From assembly GCA_052246295.1 (NCBI GenBank), contig JBQQCO010000008.1: DNA of 64,000 nt, one strand, 5' to 3'. The notes under the pieces were generated by a model that was given only the letters and a program-made list of their open reading frames with translations, was not told where the DNA came from and did no database searches. A program made the translations under genes and the position numbers. This document shows positions 1 through 8,108 of this stretch, in pieces. This DNA comes from Piscibacillus sp052246295 (GTDB lineage Bacteria; Bacillota; Bacilli; Bacillales; Alkalibacillaceae). Within the stretch, counting starts at the first letter, position 1. Every line of letters starts with the position of its first letter.

Positions 1-132
1 ATCTGGATAGTCAACAGAGCAATCCCCTGCACAACCTAAGTCATCATACGCAATGTTCATGTCGTCTAATAAGGATGCGATTTCGTTACGAATGTTCACA
101 CCACCGTGGTCTGATGTTAATACGATTTTCAT
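1..132 (-). CDS. rpiB: Ribose-5-phosphate isomerase B (5' part, runs off the window)
   Basis: Only the first 44 codons are present; the gene continues beyond base 1. The reading MKIVLTSDHGGVNIR...DLGC...SVDYPD carries the RpiB/LacAB N-terminal pattern (TSDHGG phosphate-loop region and the SVDYPD motif). RpiB interconverts ribose-5-phosphate and ribulose-5-phosphate in the cytosolic pentose phosphate pathway. The ATG overlaps the ywlE stop by four bases (ATGA), and a GGGGG ribosome site lies inside the end of ywlE, so the two genes are translationally coupled as in the B. subtilis ywlE-ywlF order. Confidence 0.88.
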   Translation of the reverse strand, partial: MKIVLTSDHGGVNIRNEIASLLDDMNIAYDDLGCAGDCSVDYPD

Positions 133-578
133 GATTCTTCCCCCTTATCTTGAATGCGATCAATATATTTTTCAATTTCTTCAAGTGTTTGCTTATACGT
201 TTCATTTGAAAGGCCGATTGGGTCGGCAATGTCTGGATTCAAATCCTCATCTTCTCGTCGTGTGAATTCTTTTAACGTGAAAACTTTCTTGCGATATTTA
301 GGATAATCCATTTCGATATTGAGTTTGTGGGTCGCCGTCATGGTTAAGATGACATCTGCCCAATCTAATAAATCGTCAGTTAACGGTTGGGAACGGTGGC
401 TGCACTCGATTCCTTTTTCACTTAAGGCTTCGACTGCTTTAGGATTGGCTTCTTGGCCAAGCCCTGCAAAAATTCCTGCCGATTGCACCTCAAGGTTCGG
501 ACGTTTATGTTTTAAAATCGCTTCAGCCATTGGCGAGCGACAAGTATTTCCTGTACATACGAACAACACGCGTTTCAA
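129..578 (-). CDS. ywlE: Protein-arginine phosphatase YwlE (low-MW phosphatase fold)
   Basis: 149 residues, the usual family length. The N-terminal P-loop reads CTGNTCRSP with nucleophile Cys8 and Arg14. Thr12 matches the Thr that in B. subtilis YwlE selects phospho-arginine over phospho-tyrosine. The general-acid Asp sits in the DPIG motif (Asp119). Known YwlE enzymes remove the phosphate that McsB places on arginines, opposing ClpCP degradation marking. It lies directly upstream of rpiB and overlaps it by four bases. A strong hairpin and the first 21-bp repeat array separate it from mntP. Confidence 0.93.
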   Translation of the reverse strand: MKRVLFVCTGNTCRSPMAEAILKHKRPNLEVQSAGIFAGLGQEANPKAVEALSEKGIECSHRSQPLTDDLLDWADVILTMTATHKLNIEMDYPKYRKKVFTLKEFTRREDEDLNPDIADPIGLSNETYKQTLEEIEKYIDRIQDKGEES

Positions 579-653
579 CTAAGAAACCTCCTTCAAAACT
601 CTTCAATTGAACTATATCATAAGATGGGGGTCAAGTGATAGATTTTTGCAATG

Positions 654-681
654 AGGCTTTTGCGACAGGTCGCAAAAGCCT
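654..681. terminator. Perfect 12-bp hairpin upstream of ywlE
   Basis: AGGCTTTTGCGA and TCGCAAAAGCCT pair perfectly around a four-base loop. It closes the left side of the repeat array. U-runs are weak on both strands, so it may be a boundary hairpin rather than an efficient terminator. Confidence 0.5.
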
Positions 682-698
682 TTCAATCTAAAAAGGAA

Positions 699-1235
699 GG
701 TTCTATATCGACAGTTGAGCGGGGCCAATTGACAAATGAGGCTTCCTTATCGATAGTTGAGCCATCCCAATCGATAAACGTGGCTCCCTTATCGGCAATT
801 GAGCTGCCCCAATCGATAAACAGGGCTTCCTTATCGACAATTGAGCAGCCCCAATCGACAAACGTGGCTTCCTTATCGACAATTGAGCTGTCCCAATCGA
901 CAAACGTGGCTTCCTTATCGACAATTGAGCTGTCCCAATCGATAAACATGGCTCCCTTATCGGCAATTGAGCAGCCCCAATCGACAATCGTGGCTTCCTT
1001 ATCGACAGTTGAGCTGTCCCAATCGACAAACGTGGCTTCCTTATCGACAATTGAGCATCCCCAATCGATAAACAGGGCTTCCTTATCGACAGTTGAGCTG
1101 TCCCAATCGATAAACATGGCTTCCTTATCGACAATCGAGCTGTCCCAATCGATAAACATGGCTCCCTTATCGGCAATTGAGCAGCCCCAATCGACAAACG
1201 TGGCTTCCTTATCGACAATCGAGCGGCTTCTTTCT
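699..1235. repeat. 21-bp phased array 1 (25 units, TATCGACA core)
   Basis: The core TATCG/AATCG first appears at 706 and recurs every 21 bases to 1210, giving 25 units with no insertion or deletion. Units alternate in two flavours (roughly TCCTTATCGACAATTGAGCT and GTCCCAATCGACAAACGTGGC), making a 42-bp higher-order period. Because 21 is divisible by three and the unit lacks stops, several frames stay open; none has a ribosome site or a sensible product. The array lies between hairpins, 3' of mntP and 5' of ywlE. The core matches arrays at 44.5 kb and 57 kb. Confidence 0.92.
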
Positions 1236-1248
1236 ACATAAAGGTAAA

Positions 1249-1279
1249 AAACCTCCTGCGCTCGCTGCGCAAGAGGTTT
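1249..1279 (-). terminator. Terminator of mntP
   Basis: The stem AAACCTCCTGCGC/GCGCAAGAGGTTT has a short loop and, on the minus strand, is followed by a T-run. The stem begins inside the mntP stop codon. Confidence 0.75.
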
Positions 1280-1823
1280 ACAATGCCATTTGGATTCCTA
1301 AAAATATGAGGACGATGCCGCCAAGGGCTTCAGAGTATTTTCCGAGAAGAGTTTTGCCTCGTCTTGCAAAAATGATGCCAAGGGTTGCCATGAACATGCT
1401 CATGAGTCCAAATAAAATAATGATGGCCACCTGGTTCAGACCGAACATCCCAAGGCTTAAGCCGACCGAAAAGCTATCGAGACTGACAGTAAAAGCTAAA
1501 ATAGTAAAGCCTGTTAAGTGCATACTTCTGGTCATTTCTTTTTCTAACATCGTGGCGATCACCATTTGTGCGCCAATTATAATCAAAATCCATCCACCGA
1601 TACTTTGAGCGATCAACCCGAGTTTATGCGACAGCAAATGACCGAGTGTCACGCCGGCAAGTGGCATGAGGACGTGAAACAAGCCGACAAGCATAATAAA
1701 GGTTGCGATGATTCGGAGTCTCACTCTCATAAGTCCTACTGATAAACTTACGGAAAAAGCGTCCATTCCGATTGCGACTGACAATAAAACGATGGGAATT
1801 AAGCTCTCATAAAAATACGTCAC
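1278..1823 (-). CDS. mntP: Manganese efflux pump MntP (YwlD)
   Basis: 181 residues and strongly hydrophobic, with about six membrane segments in two repeated halves. The first half carries AIGMDAFSVSLSVGL and the second VSLDSFSVGLSLGMFG; these aspartate-containing DAFSVS/DSFSVG motifs are the hallmark of the MntP family, which exports Mn2+. The start is GTG at 1823, seven bases after a perfect AGGAGG. It sits between tsaC and the repeat array, as ywlD sits next to ywlC in B. subtilis. No yybP-ykoY riboswitch is seen in the 93-base leader, but a hairpin stands just before the ribosome site. Confidence 0.9.
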   Translation of the reverse strand: MTYFYESLIPIVLLSVAIGMDAFSVSLSVGLMRVRLRIIATFIMLVGLFHVLMPLAGVTLGHLLSHKLGLIAQSIGGWILIIIGAQMVIATMLEKEMTRSMHLTGFTILAFTVSLDSFSVGLSLGMFGLNQVAIIILFGLMSMFMATLGIIFARRGKTLLGKYSEALGGIVLIFLGIQMAL

Positions 1824-1840
1824 AAGCGTACCTCCTAGCC

Positions 1841-1873
1841 TTGGACATGCTAGTTAACTTTATGCAAGTCCAA
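1841..1873 (-). promoter_or_regulatory. Hairpin immediately 5' of the mntP ribosome site
   Basis: On the mRNA strand TTGGACTTGC pairs with GCATGTCCAA (one mismatch) around a 13-base loop containing AGTTAACT. The stem ends four bases before AGGAGG, so it could affect translation or act as a DNA operator. Its identity is unknown. Confidence 0.4.
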
Positions 1874-1916
1874 CTGCAATTAGAAGTACACGAGTGACGT
1901 TTTTTAAAAATCTAAT

Positions 1917-2936
1917 TTATTCAATGACTTTGGTTGCAGCACGCTCTAGGCGGTTCATTAATGCTTCACCGATGCCATCTTTTGAAAAACTTTCTGCTAA
2001 CACGAGGTCGGTATCCATTTGATCTATTTGACGAAGCGCATCATATAAGTTGCTTGTGATGGACGACAAATCATCGCGTGAACCGAGAATAAGTGCATCA
2101 TTGACCCCGAGCTCATCTGCTCGTTCTTGGCTTACTAAAAATGTCACGCGTCCAGCAACTTCTTCAGCTACATTTTTCATCCTATCTGCGCCCCCACGAA
2201 CAATCCAAATTGGAGCGTCTGGCGCGTAATGTTTATACTTCATGCCTGGGGAACGTGGTTGTTCATCTTTTTTCACTTTTGAAGGTGCTATATCGACTGC
2301 TCCGATTACCGCTTCAATATCGGATTGGGTCACGCCACCCGGACGTAAGATCATCGGACGATCAAGTGTACAATCAATGACGGTTGACTCAACGCCAACA
2401 CCGGTTCTTCCACCATCGACAATGCCCGCAATTCGTCCATTCAAATCATGATAAACGTGATCAGCCGTCGTAGGACTCGGCTTACCTGATCGGTTTGCAC
2501 TCGGTGCCGCAACGGGTAGTTCGCTCGTTTTCAGTAAGGCAAGTGCAATTGGATGGTCTGGCATGCGCAGGCCCACCGTTTCAAGTCCTGCCGTCACGTT
2601 TTTGGCAAGTGTGCCATTCGACGGTAAAATAATCGTTAACGGCCCAGGCCAAAAAGCATCCATCAATTTGGATGCTCTTTCTGGTATATGCGTTACATAT
2701 TTTTCTAAAACATCGGTCGAACCAATATGAACAATCAGTGGGTTATCCGCAGGACGACCTTTTGCATCAAAAATGGCTTGTACTGCTTGTTCATTGGTTG
2801 CATCCGCTCCAAGGCCATAGACGGTTTCTGTCGGAAAAGCGACCGTTTGTCCTTCCTTTAACTGGTTCGCCGCTTCCTCAATTTGTGTATCTGGTAAAGT
2901 ATCAATTTTCCAAACGTCTGTATGTAAATGAGCCAT
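1917..2936 (-). CDS. ywlC: Threonylcarbamoyl-AMP synthase, Sua5 type (YwlC)
   Basis: 339 residues: an N-terminal YrdC/Sua5 catalytic domain (about 15-205; PTETVYGLGADA, KGRPADNPL, GLRMPDHP, APSANRSGKPSPT) and a C-terminal Sua5 domain (about 230-335). It makes threonylcarbamoyl-AMP from threonine, bicarbonate and ATP, the first step of the t6A modification at A37 of ANN-decoding tRNAs; TsaBDE complete it. The length fits the long Sua5 form rather than the short TsaC. ATG follows AAAGGAG. No clear terminator is seen before mntP, so the two may share a transcript. Confidence 0.93.
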   Translation of the reverse strand: MAHLHTDVWKIDTLPDTQIEEAANQLKEGQTVAFPTETVYGLGADATNEQAVQAIFDAKGRPADNPLIVHIGSTDVLEKYVTHIPERASKLMDAFWPGPLTIILPSNGTLAKNVTAGLETVGLRMPDHPIALALLKTSELPVAAPSANRSGKPSPTTADHVYHDLNGRIAGIVDGGRTGVGVESTVIDCTLDRPMILRPGGVTQSDIEAVIGAVDIAPSKVKKDEQPRSPGMKYKHYAPDAPIWIVRGGADRMKNVAEEVAGRVTFLVSQERADELGVNDALILGSRDDLSSITSNLYDALRQIDQMDTDLVLAESFSKDGIGEALMNRLERAATKVIE

Positions 2937-2999
2937 ACGTGATCTCCTTTGCTGCTAGGTCATATTCACATGATATTATATCACGCATGGCTGGTAAAC

Positions 3000-3407
3000 T
3001 TATAACTCCTTCACAAACCAATCCACATCGCTTGGGTCGTGAACCGGAGCTTCGTACGTTTCTTTAAAACGATTCATTTCTAGAAGTGGAGACGTCGATG
3101 AATCTTGAACGTGTACATATAATTCTTTGAACTTTTGCGACCTTGCCTTTTCCGACACCCAATCGAATACCATAATCAGCATGGCTGGATTCGTCTGTTC
3201 GCTCATTACCAGGCGGCGTAGCCATACTTTTTTATCATTAATTGGGTAAAGCACGAAAAATCCCAGTTGCTGACCGTCCAACTCCAAGAAGTAGCCATGT
3301 TCTTTTACCCAAGATTCTTTGAAAAGTTCCTTATCCTTCTCCTGCTTAAATAACGAATCGTAATCCTTAGGTTCTTGTTCCTTTACCGGCGTAATATTGA
3401 CCATCAT
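3000..3407 (-). CDS. GNAT-fold acetyltransferase-like protein (YwlB position)
   Basis: 135 residues. The pattern resembles a compact GNAT fold: a YFLELDGQQLGFFVLYP beta segment, then WLRRLVM in place of the acetyl-CoA loop strand, a long helix and a late KELYVHV strand. The Q/RxxGxG/A loop is not convincing, so catalysis is uncertain. It occupies the slot of ywlB next to ywlC in B. subtilis, which supports but does not prove orthology. GAGGAG precedes two adjacent ATG codons, either of which may start the protein. The substrate is unknown. Confidence 0.6.
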   Translation of the reverse strand: MMVNITPVKEQEPKDYDSLFKQEKDKELFKESWVKEHGYFLELDGQQLGFFVLYPINDKKVWLRRLVMSEQTNPAMLIMVFDWVSEKARSQKFKELYVHVQDSSTSPLLEMNRFKETYEAPVHDPSDVDWFVKEL

Positions 3408-3503
3408 CTCACTCTCCTCAAATCTAGTATCTCTATCAATTTATGTACGAGTATGAGTAAATATGATGATTTAATAGAAAAAATTTAATAGTTTGTCCGA
3501 TCG

Positions 3504-4100
3504 TTAGGCAAAAATTCCTTTGAGCCAGTCCCATAAAAAGAATGATACTTCAACTTCTTCCTCATCATCTTCTTCTGACTGCTCCTCCTCTTCCTTATCG
3601 TGTTCTAAAACGGTCGTGCCGTTATCAAAATCAACGAAGCAAAGTGGCGGGAATAGAACGCACCACCAGTTGTCACCATCACCTTTACCTATCGTGATTA
3701 AAATCGCTTCATATGTGCCGCCTGGGTACACGTAGCGATCGTACACTTTATCTGGAAATTCAACCTCTCCAAAATCTACTGAGAAAGATTGATTGCCAAC
3801 CGTGTCAGCCACAATTGATTCAATTTGATCAAGATTAGTTTGGATAATCTCGCGCGCATCCTCAATCGATGTTAATTCCTCGACCCATTCTGTAATCTCT
3901 GCGTTTACTTTGTCACGAACTTCGCGCTTCAACTCTTGATCCGTATCACTATTTGAGTTTGCTAGAATGCGTAGACGAATCGCCTCATCTGGAATGACTT
4001 GGTACCCTGATTCTTCTGTAGGCTGCGACTCTGCTACTGACTCCATATAAACGAATTGAATGACTAGAACTAGTGCAATCCCCATTAGAATGTACTTCAT
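3504..4100 (-). CDS. spoIIR: Stage II sporulation protein R
   Basis: About 198 residues. The body from IRLRILANSNSDTDQELKRE through the YPGGTYEAILITIGKGDGDNWWCVLFPPLCF stretch contains the SpoIIR family signature. SpoIIR is secreted from the forespore and triggers SpoIIGA to cleave pro-sigma-E in the mother cell. An N-terminal hydrophobic segment (about 2-18) serves export. The ATG at 4100 is preferred because AAAGG lies nine bases upstream; an in-frame TTG nine bases earlier would abut that site. The C-terminus has a long acidic run (EEEEQSEEDDEEEVEV), unusual and consistent with a halophile. Confidence 0.9.
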   Translation of the reverse strand: MKYILMGIALVLVIQFVYMESVAESQPTEESGYQVIPDEAIRLRILANSNSDTDQELKREVRDKVNAEITEWVEELTSIEDAREIIQTNLDQIESIVADTVGNQSFSVDFGEVEFPDKVYDRYVYPGGTYEAILITIGKGDGDNWWCVLFPPLCFVDFDNGTTVLEHDKEEEEQSEEDDEEEVEVSFFLWDWLKGIFA

Positions 4101-4138
4101 CTCAATCAACCTTTCTCGTAATCTAGTAATTTTACAAT

Positions 4139-4168
4139 CATTATGAACAGGGTTGATAGAGTTTATAC
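4139..4168 (-). promoter_or_regulatory. Candidate sigma-F promoter of spoIIR
   Basis: On the minus strand GTATA (matches GYWTA) is followed by exactly 15 bases and GTTCATAATG, which fits the G..-A-A-T core of the sigma-F -10 (GGNRANANTW) imperfectly. It stands about 40 bases before the start. spoIIR is a known sigma-F gene in B. subtilis, so the position is as expected. Confidence 0.45.
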
Positions 4169-4247
4169 ATGGATCCCAAAAAAAGTCTTGCCACTTTGGA
4201 AGATTATGTTTATGATAGTTTTTAAAAACTTATGAGGGGGCGTTTTC

Positions 4248-4790
4248 ATGTTTGTGCATCAAGTAGATGAGAAAGTGTCGTTAAGGTTGGTGGACCTCGG
4301 GGATGCTGAAGAACTTTTTAAATTGACCGATGCTTCGCGTGACCATCTTCGTACTTGGCTGCCTTGGCTCGACAAGACGAAGACGAAAGACGATACAGTC
4401 GAATATATTAAGTTTAGTAAAAAGTTATATGCTGAGAATAAGGGCATGAATGCTGTGATTTTATATAACGGCGAGATGGCTGGAGTTGCAGGTTTCAACG
4501 AACTAGATTGGACTAATGGCATTGCCTATATTGGATATTGGCTTGGAGCTGATTTTACCGGGAAAGGGATCATGACACGTGCAGCTGGTGCTTTAACGAA
4601 TTATGCGCTAGGTGAGCTTGGTATGAATAAGGTTGATATTCGAGCGGCTGAACATAATCGCGGCAGTCGTGGGGTACCAGAGCGACTTGGATTTACTCAA
4701 GAAGGCCGCATTCGGAGTGGCGAGTGGCTTTACGATCATTATGTCGACCATATTGTTTATGGCATGTTGAAAGATGAGTGGATGAAATAA
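4248..4790 (+). CDS. RimJ/RimL-family N-acetyltransferase
   Basis: 180 residues with the RimL-type GNAT layout: an N-terminal LRLVDLGDAEELFKL segment, TWLPWLD after the first helices, a GVAGFNELDW strand, YIGYWLGADFTGKGIMTRA as acetyl-CoA loop region, and a late VPERLGFTQEGRIR motif. Such enzymes acetylate alpha-amino groups of ribosomal or other proteins. It is divergent from spoIIR and convergent with prmC. ATG follows GAGGGGG. A composite palindromic element begins six bases after the stop. The substrate is not predictable. Confidence 0.82.
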   Translation: MFVHQVDEKVSLRLVDLGDAEELFKLTDASRDHLRTWLPWLDKTKTKDDTVEYIKFSKKLYAENKGMNAVILYNGEMAGVAGFNELDWTNGIAYIGYWLGADFTGKGIMTRAAGALTNYALGELGMNKVDIRAAEHNRGSRGVPERLGFTQEGRIRSGEWLYDHYVDHIVYGMLKDEWMK

Positions 4791-4796
4791 AAGGAA

Positions 4797-5059
4797 GAGG
4801 CTGGGACAAAAGATATCTTATCCTTAGAGAAGACGAATATTAGGAGTCAAGTTACTCCTAATATTCGTCTTCAATTTTTAGCTGCGTCAAAATGCTTCGC
4901 TTTCCGCAGGCACGACTTCAACTTCCCCAAACTCACTTTCGTTCGTTTGGCGTGATTTTCAGCTCGTGCTGTTCCTGCAGGAGTCTGCGCATTTTGACTA
5001 CGCTAATAAAACTCAATATTCGTTTTTTTGTTAAGCTACTTTTCTTTTGTCCCAGCCTC
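4797..5059. repeat. Composite palindromic element E1 with terminal inverted repeats
   Basis: A 263-bp element bounded by GAGGCTGGGACAAAAG (4797-4812) and its exact inverse (5044-5059). Inside is a perfect 19-bp hairpin (4829-4847 with 4854-4872), then a second palindrome (TAGCTGCGTCAAAATGC...CGCATTTTGACTACGCTA) enclosing CTTTCCGCAGGCACG and CGTGCTGTTCCTGCAGGAG. The outer 150 and 80 bases are nearly identical to the element at 29231-29666. It contains no gene. It lies between convergent genes and probably also serves as a bidirectional terminator. Confidence 0.85.
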
Positions 5060-5062
5060 ATT

Positions 5063-5180
5063 TTTGGGACATTAGGATGTGGTTTTTGGGCTCGAAATTT
5101 GTCGAAACTGGGCATCACCTCAATTTTATGAGACATTGAGAGCCATTTATAAGACATTCAGCTGTTTTTATAGGACATTG
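5063..5180. repeat. 21-bp phased array 6 (GACATT core)
   Basis: GACATT occurs at 5068, 5132, 5153 and 5173 with degenerate copies between; the intervals fall on 20-21 base steps. Clear units read TTATGAGACATT, TTATAAGACATT and TTATAGGACATT. The last unit overlaps the end of prmC and encodes its final residues. Confidence 0.65.
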
Positions 5181-6001
5181 TGCCACATAACTATACGATT
5201 TTTGCCATTAATGTCTTGTAAAACTTGAAATCTAGCTTCAGGAAAAGCTTTTTGGATAAGCTTTGGAACCGATTCCCCTTGATCGTGACCAATTTCAAAC
5301 GCAACAAGCCTTGGCGTTTTTTTCAAAAGTCGAATTTGCTTAATGATTTCGTGGTAAGCCGCAAGCCCATGGTCATCTGCAAACAATGCGAGCTCTGGGT
5401 CGTGCATCACCGTTTCCGATAACGTCGTTCGATCGGACTCCGGAATATATGGTGGATTGGAGATTACGACGTCTATATTCTCATTCATGACGGGTTCTAA
5501 AAAATTCCCTTGCTCAAACTGGACATCGGCATCCAAACGATTGGCATTGTCCTGTGCGACCAAGAGCGCGTCCTGACTAATATCGGTTGCAATGACATTA
5601 AGGTCCGGTAGCTCTTTTTTCAACGTAAGAGCGATGATGCCACTTCCAGTCCCGACATCAACAACCGTGTCATCAGGCTTAAGCTCTGGCTTCACAGCTT
5701 CAATTAATTCCTCGGTCTCAGGGCGCGGAATCAACACATGTTCGTTCACCTGAAACGTCCGACCGTAAAATTCGGTTTTACCTGTAAAATGCTCAAGCGG
5801 CTTTCCGGTTTTGGCATGTTCGAGAATCCATGACTCATACGTGTTCCATTGATTAAGCGGTTCACGCTGGATTAATAAAAACTCTGCTAAATCCATGTCC
5901 AATAAATGCATGAGCATCAAATCAGCCACACGTGGTTCTCGATTATGTTTTTCTAAAAAAGAAGAAGCCCATACGCGGGCCTCTTTAACAGTCATACTCA
6001 C
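5168..6001 (-). CDS. prmC: Release factor glutamine methyltransferase PrmC
   Basis: About 277 residues. An N-terminal helical domain is followed by a Rossmann methyltransferase: SAM motif VVDVGTGSGIIAL and the NPPY catalytic motif in VISNPPYIPESD. PrmC N5-methylates the glutamine of the GGQ motif of RF1 and RF2, and prfA (RF1) lies directly upstream. GTG at 6001 is preferred, two bases after the prfA stop with GGTG upstream; ATG at 5995 is the alternative. The last three codons (Asn-Val-Leu) and the stop lie inside a unit of repeat array 6. Confidence 0.93.
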   Translation of the reverse strand: MSMTVKEARVWASSFLEKHNREPRVADLMLMHLLDMDLAEFLLIQREPLNQWNTYESWILEHAKTGKPLEHFTGKTEFYGRTFQVNEHVLIPRPETEELIEAVKPELKPDDTVVDVGTGSGIIALTLKKELPDLNVIATDISQDALLVAQDNANRLDADVQFEQGNFLEPVMNENIDVVISNPPYIPESDRTTLSETVMHDPELALFADDHGLAAYHEIIKQIRLLKKTPRLVAFEIGHDQGESVPKLIQKAFPEARFQVLQDINGKNRIVMWHNVL

Positions 6002-6002
6002 T

Positions 6003-7073
6003 TTATTCACCGACTTCTTCAAGTTTCTTCGTCTGCTCTTCGATGATGAGCGCGTCTAGAACCTCATCTAGCTTACCTTCCATCACTTGGTCTAACTTGT
6101 TGATGGTCAAACCAATGCGGTGGTCGGTAACACGACTTTGCGGATAGTTATATGTGCGAATACGCTCAGAACGATCGCCCGTACCGACAGCTGACTTACG
6201 GTTTTCATCATACTCAGCCTGCGCTTCTTGTTGGAACTTTTCATAGATACGCGCACGAAGTACTTTCATCGCTTTTTCTTTGTTTTTAATCTGTGACTTT
6301 TCATCCTGACAAGACACTACAACGCCTGTCGGTTCGTGAGTTAAACGAACAGCTGACATTGTCGTGTTAACACTCTGCCCACCTGGACCAGATGAAGCGA
6401 ACGTGTCAACGCGAATATCTTTTTCATTAATATCCACTTCAACTTCTTCTGCTTCAGGCAAAACAGCTACTGTCGCAGTCGACGTGTGTATTCGGCCACC
6501 TGATTCAGTTTCAGGTACACGTTGTACACGGTGAGCTCCGTTTTCATATTTTAACTTCGAATAAGCACCACGGCCGTTTACCATGAAAATGATTTCTTTA
6601 TAACCACCCATGTCGGCTTCGTGATAATCGATAACTTCTGTTTTCCAGCCCTTGCTTTCCGCGTAACGCGAGTACATACGGTATAGGTTTGCTGCGAATA
6701 ATGCCGCTTCCTCGCCACCCGCTGCACCACGGACTTCCATAATAACGTTTTTCTCATCGTTCGGGTCTTTCGGAATAAGTAACAGCTTCATCTCTTGCTC
6801 AAGCTCTTCCACTTCCGGTTCAAGCTCGGATAATTCCTCACGGGCCATTTCTCGAAGGTCCTCATCCGATTCATCTTCTAAAATACTTTTAGATTCTTTA
6901 ATCGACTCCGTTACCTCTTTGTAACGACGATATTTTTCAACCACTTCTTGTAAATCCGATTGTTCTTTCGAATACTCACGTAATTTTTTTGAATCATTGA
7001 TGACTTCAGGGTCCATCAACAGTTCCGTTAATTTATTATAACGGTCTTCAATATGCTGTAATTTATCGAACAT
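6003..7073 (-). CDS. prfA: Peptide chain release factor 1
   Basis: 356 residues, full length. Domain 1 is coiled (about 1-100); the codon-reading tripeptide is the PxT form (Pro187-Glu-Thr189), typical of RF1, which reads UAA and UAG; the GGQ peptidyl-hydrolysis motif is at 231-233 in SSGPGGQSVNTT. The adjacent prmC supplies methylation of that glutamine. ATG follows AGAGGTG. The gene is upstream of prmC in one transcription unit; tdk upstream has its own terminator. Confidence 0.97.
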   Translation of the reverse strand: MFDKLQHIEDRYNKLTELLMDPEVINDSKKLREYSKEQSDLQEVVEKYRRYKEVTESIKESKSILEDESDEDLREMAREELSELEPEVEELEQEMKLLLIPKDPNDEKNVIMEVRGAAGGEEAALFAANLYRMYSRYAESKGWKTEVIDYHEADMGGYKEIIFMVNGRGAYSKLKYENGAHRVQRVPETESGGRIHTSTATVAVLPEAEEVEVDINEKDIRVDTFASSGPGGQSVNTTMSAVRLTHEPTGVVVSCQDEKSQIKNKEKAMKVLRARIYEKFQQEAQAEYDENRKSAVGTGDRSERIRTYNYPQSRVTDHRIGLTINKLDQVMEGKLDEVLDALIIEEQTKKLEEVGE

Positions 7074-7181
7074 TTCCGTACACCTCTGCTTTACTATACA
7101 TACTCCACATTATATCATATCACAAATGTGAAAAATATTTCGCATGTTATCGGTAAATTTATGAGACATTACTGGTAGAAA

Positions 7182-7213
7182 AAAGCTTAAATGCAGTTCT
7201 GCATTTAAGCTTT
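7182..7213 (-). terminator. Terminator of tdk
   Basis: AAGCTTAAATGCA/TGCATTTAAGCTT pairs perfectly around GTTC and is followed by a T-run on the minus strand. The tdk stop codon lies inside the stem. Confidence 0.85.
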
Positions 7214-7834
7214 ATAGCTTGTGCGCTTTGTATAAACACGTTTTGACGATCTTGGGTGGTTTGGAACTTCGTGATGGTGACGACAACGAGGCTCGTACGA
7301 TTCGGATGCACCAACTAAAATAATTGGGTCATCGTATGATGCGGGCTCACCGTCAATTAGGCGCTGCGTTCTGCTGGCGGGAGAGCCGCAGACCGGACAA
7401 ATAGCATTTAGTTTCGTTACCGTTTCGCTAAAAGCCATTAAGTCTGGCATCGGGCCAAACGGTTCACCACGGAAATCTTGGTCAAGACCTGCTGCAATCA
7501 CGCGAATACCACGATCCGCTAAATTTTGGGCGACTTGTACAATGCCATCATCAAAAAATTGGGCTTCATCTATGCCAACGATGTCGATTTCTTCTGTGAT
7601 GTACTGTTCGATTTGGCTCGAGTCATCAATAGGACGAGCGATCACTGAATCTCCGTTATGGGATACGACCGATTCATCGTCATAACGGTTATCCAATGCT
7701 GGTTTAAAAACAATTACCTTTTGATTACCATAAGTCGCACGGCGAACGCGACGAATTAATTCTTCTGATTTTCCAGAAAACATACTTCCACAAATGACTT
7801 CTAACCAGCCTTTGTGTTCCATCACATACATCAT
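7205..7834 (-). CDS. tdk: Thymidine kinase
   Basis: 209 residues. The type II thymidine kinase P-loop GSMFSGKS is at about 16-23, the catalytic Glu at 90 in GIDEAQFF, and a structural zinc site is formed by CPVC and CRHHH near the C-terminus. It phosphorylates thymidine for the pyrimidine salvage pathway. The gene is in the B. subtilis order rho-rpmE-tdk-prfA. ATG follows AGAGGTG. A GC-rich palindromic element lies between its start and rpmE2. Confidence 0.95.
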   Translation of the reverse strand: MMYVMEHKGWLEVICGSMFSGKSEELIRRVRRATYGNQKVIVFKPALDNRYDDESVVSHNGDSVIARPIDDSSQIEQYITEEIDIVGIDEAQFFDDGIVQVAQNLADRGIRVIAAGLDQDFRGEPFGPMPDLMAFSETVTKLNAICPVCGSPASRTQRLIDGEPASYDDPIILVGASESYEPRCRHHHEVPNHPRSSKRVYTKRTSYKA

Positions 7835-7963
7835 GATTGGGCACCTCTTTGCATTCGTTATTGTTATTATAGGTAAATTAGGTCCTATGTACTAATTTTT
7901 CGTGTAGAAAAATTTGGCTCCACCAAATTAGGTGAAGCGAATCTTTTCTTATTAAAATTAAAG

Positions 7964-8070
7964 CAATAGGCGGACGCTTTCCGCGGGCACGGCTCGAGCC
8001 TCCTCGGCAGATAAGCGCTGCCTGTGGGGTCTCGAGACTCGTGCTGTTCCCGCAGGAGTCGCCGCCATTT
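7964..8070. repeat. Palindromic element E5
   Basis: A GC-rich imperfect palindrome: GGCGGACGCTTTCCGCGGGC and ACGGCTCGAG pair with CTCGAGACTCGTGCTGTTCC and CGCAGGAGTCGCCGCC. It shares the CTTTCCGCxGGCACG and CGTGCTGTTCC arms with the other elements of this window. No gene is present. Confidence 0.75.
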
Positions 8071-8108
8071 TCCTTTTACAAACAAATATATAAAGTAAAA
8101 TTAAAAAA

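Noticed and set aside
683..1241. Open frames of 158-196 codons inside array 1
   Set aside because: Same reason; frames on both strands are open and mirror the repeat unit.
1824..1916. yybP-ykoY manganese riboswitch before mntP
   Set aside because: The interval is too short and the conserved GGGGAGUA-type loops are not seen.
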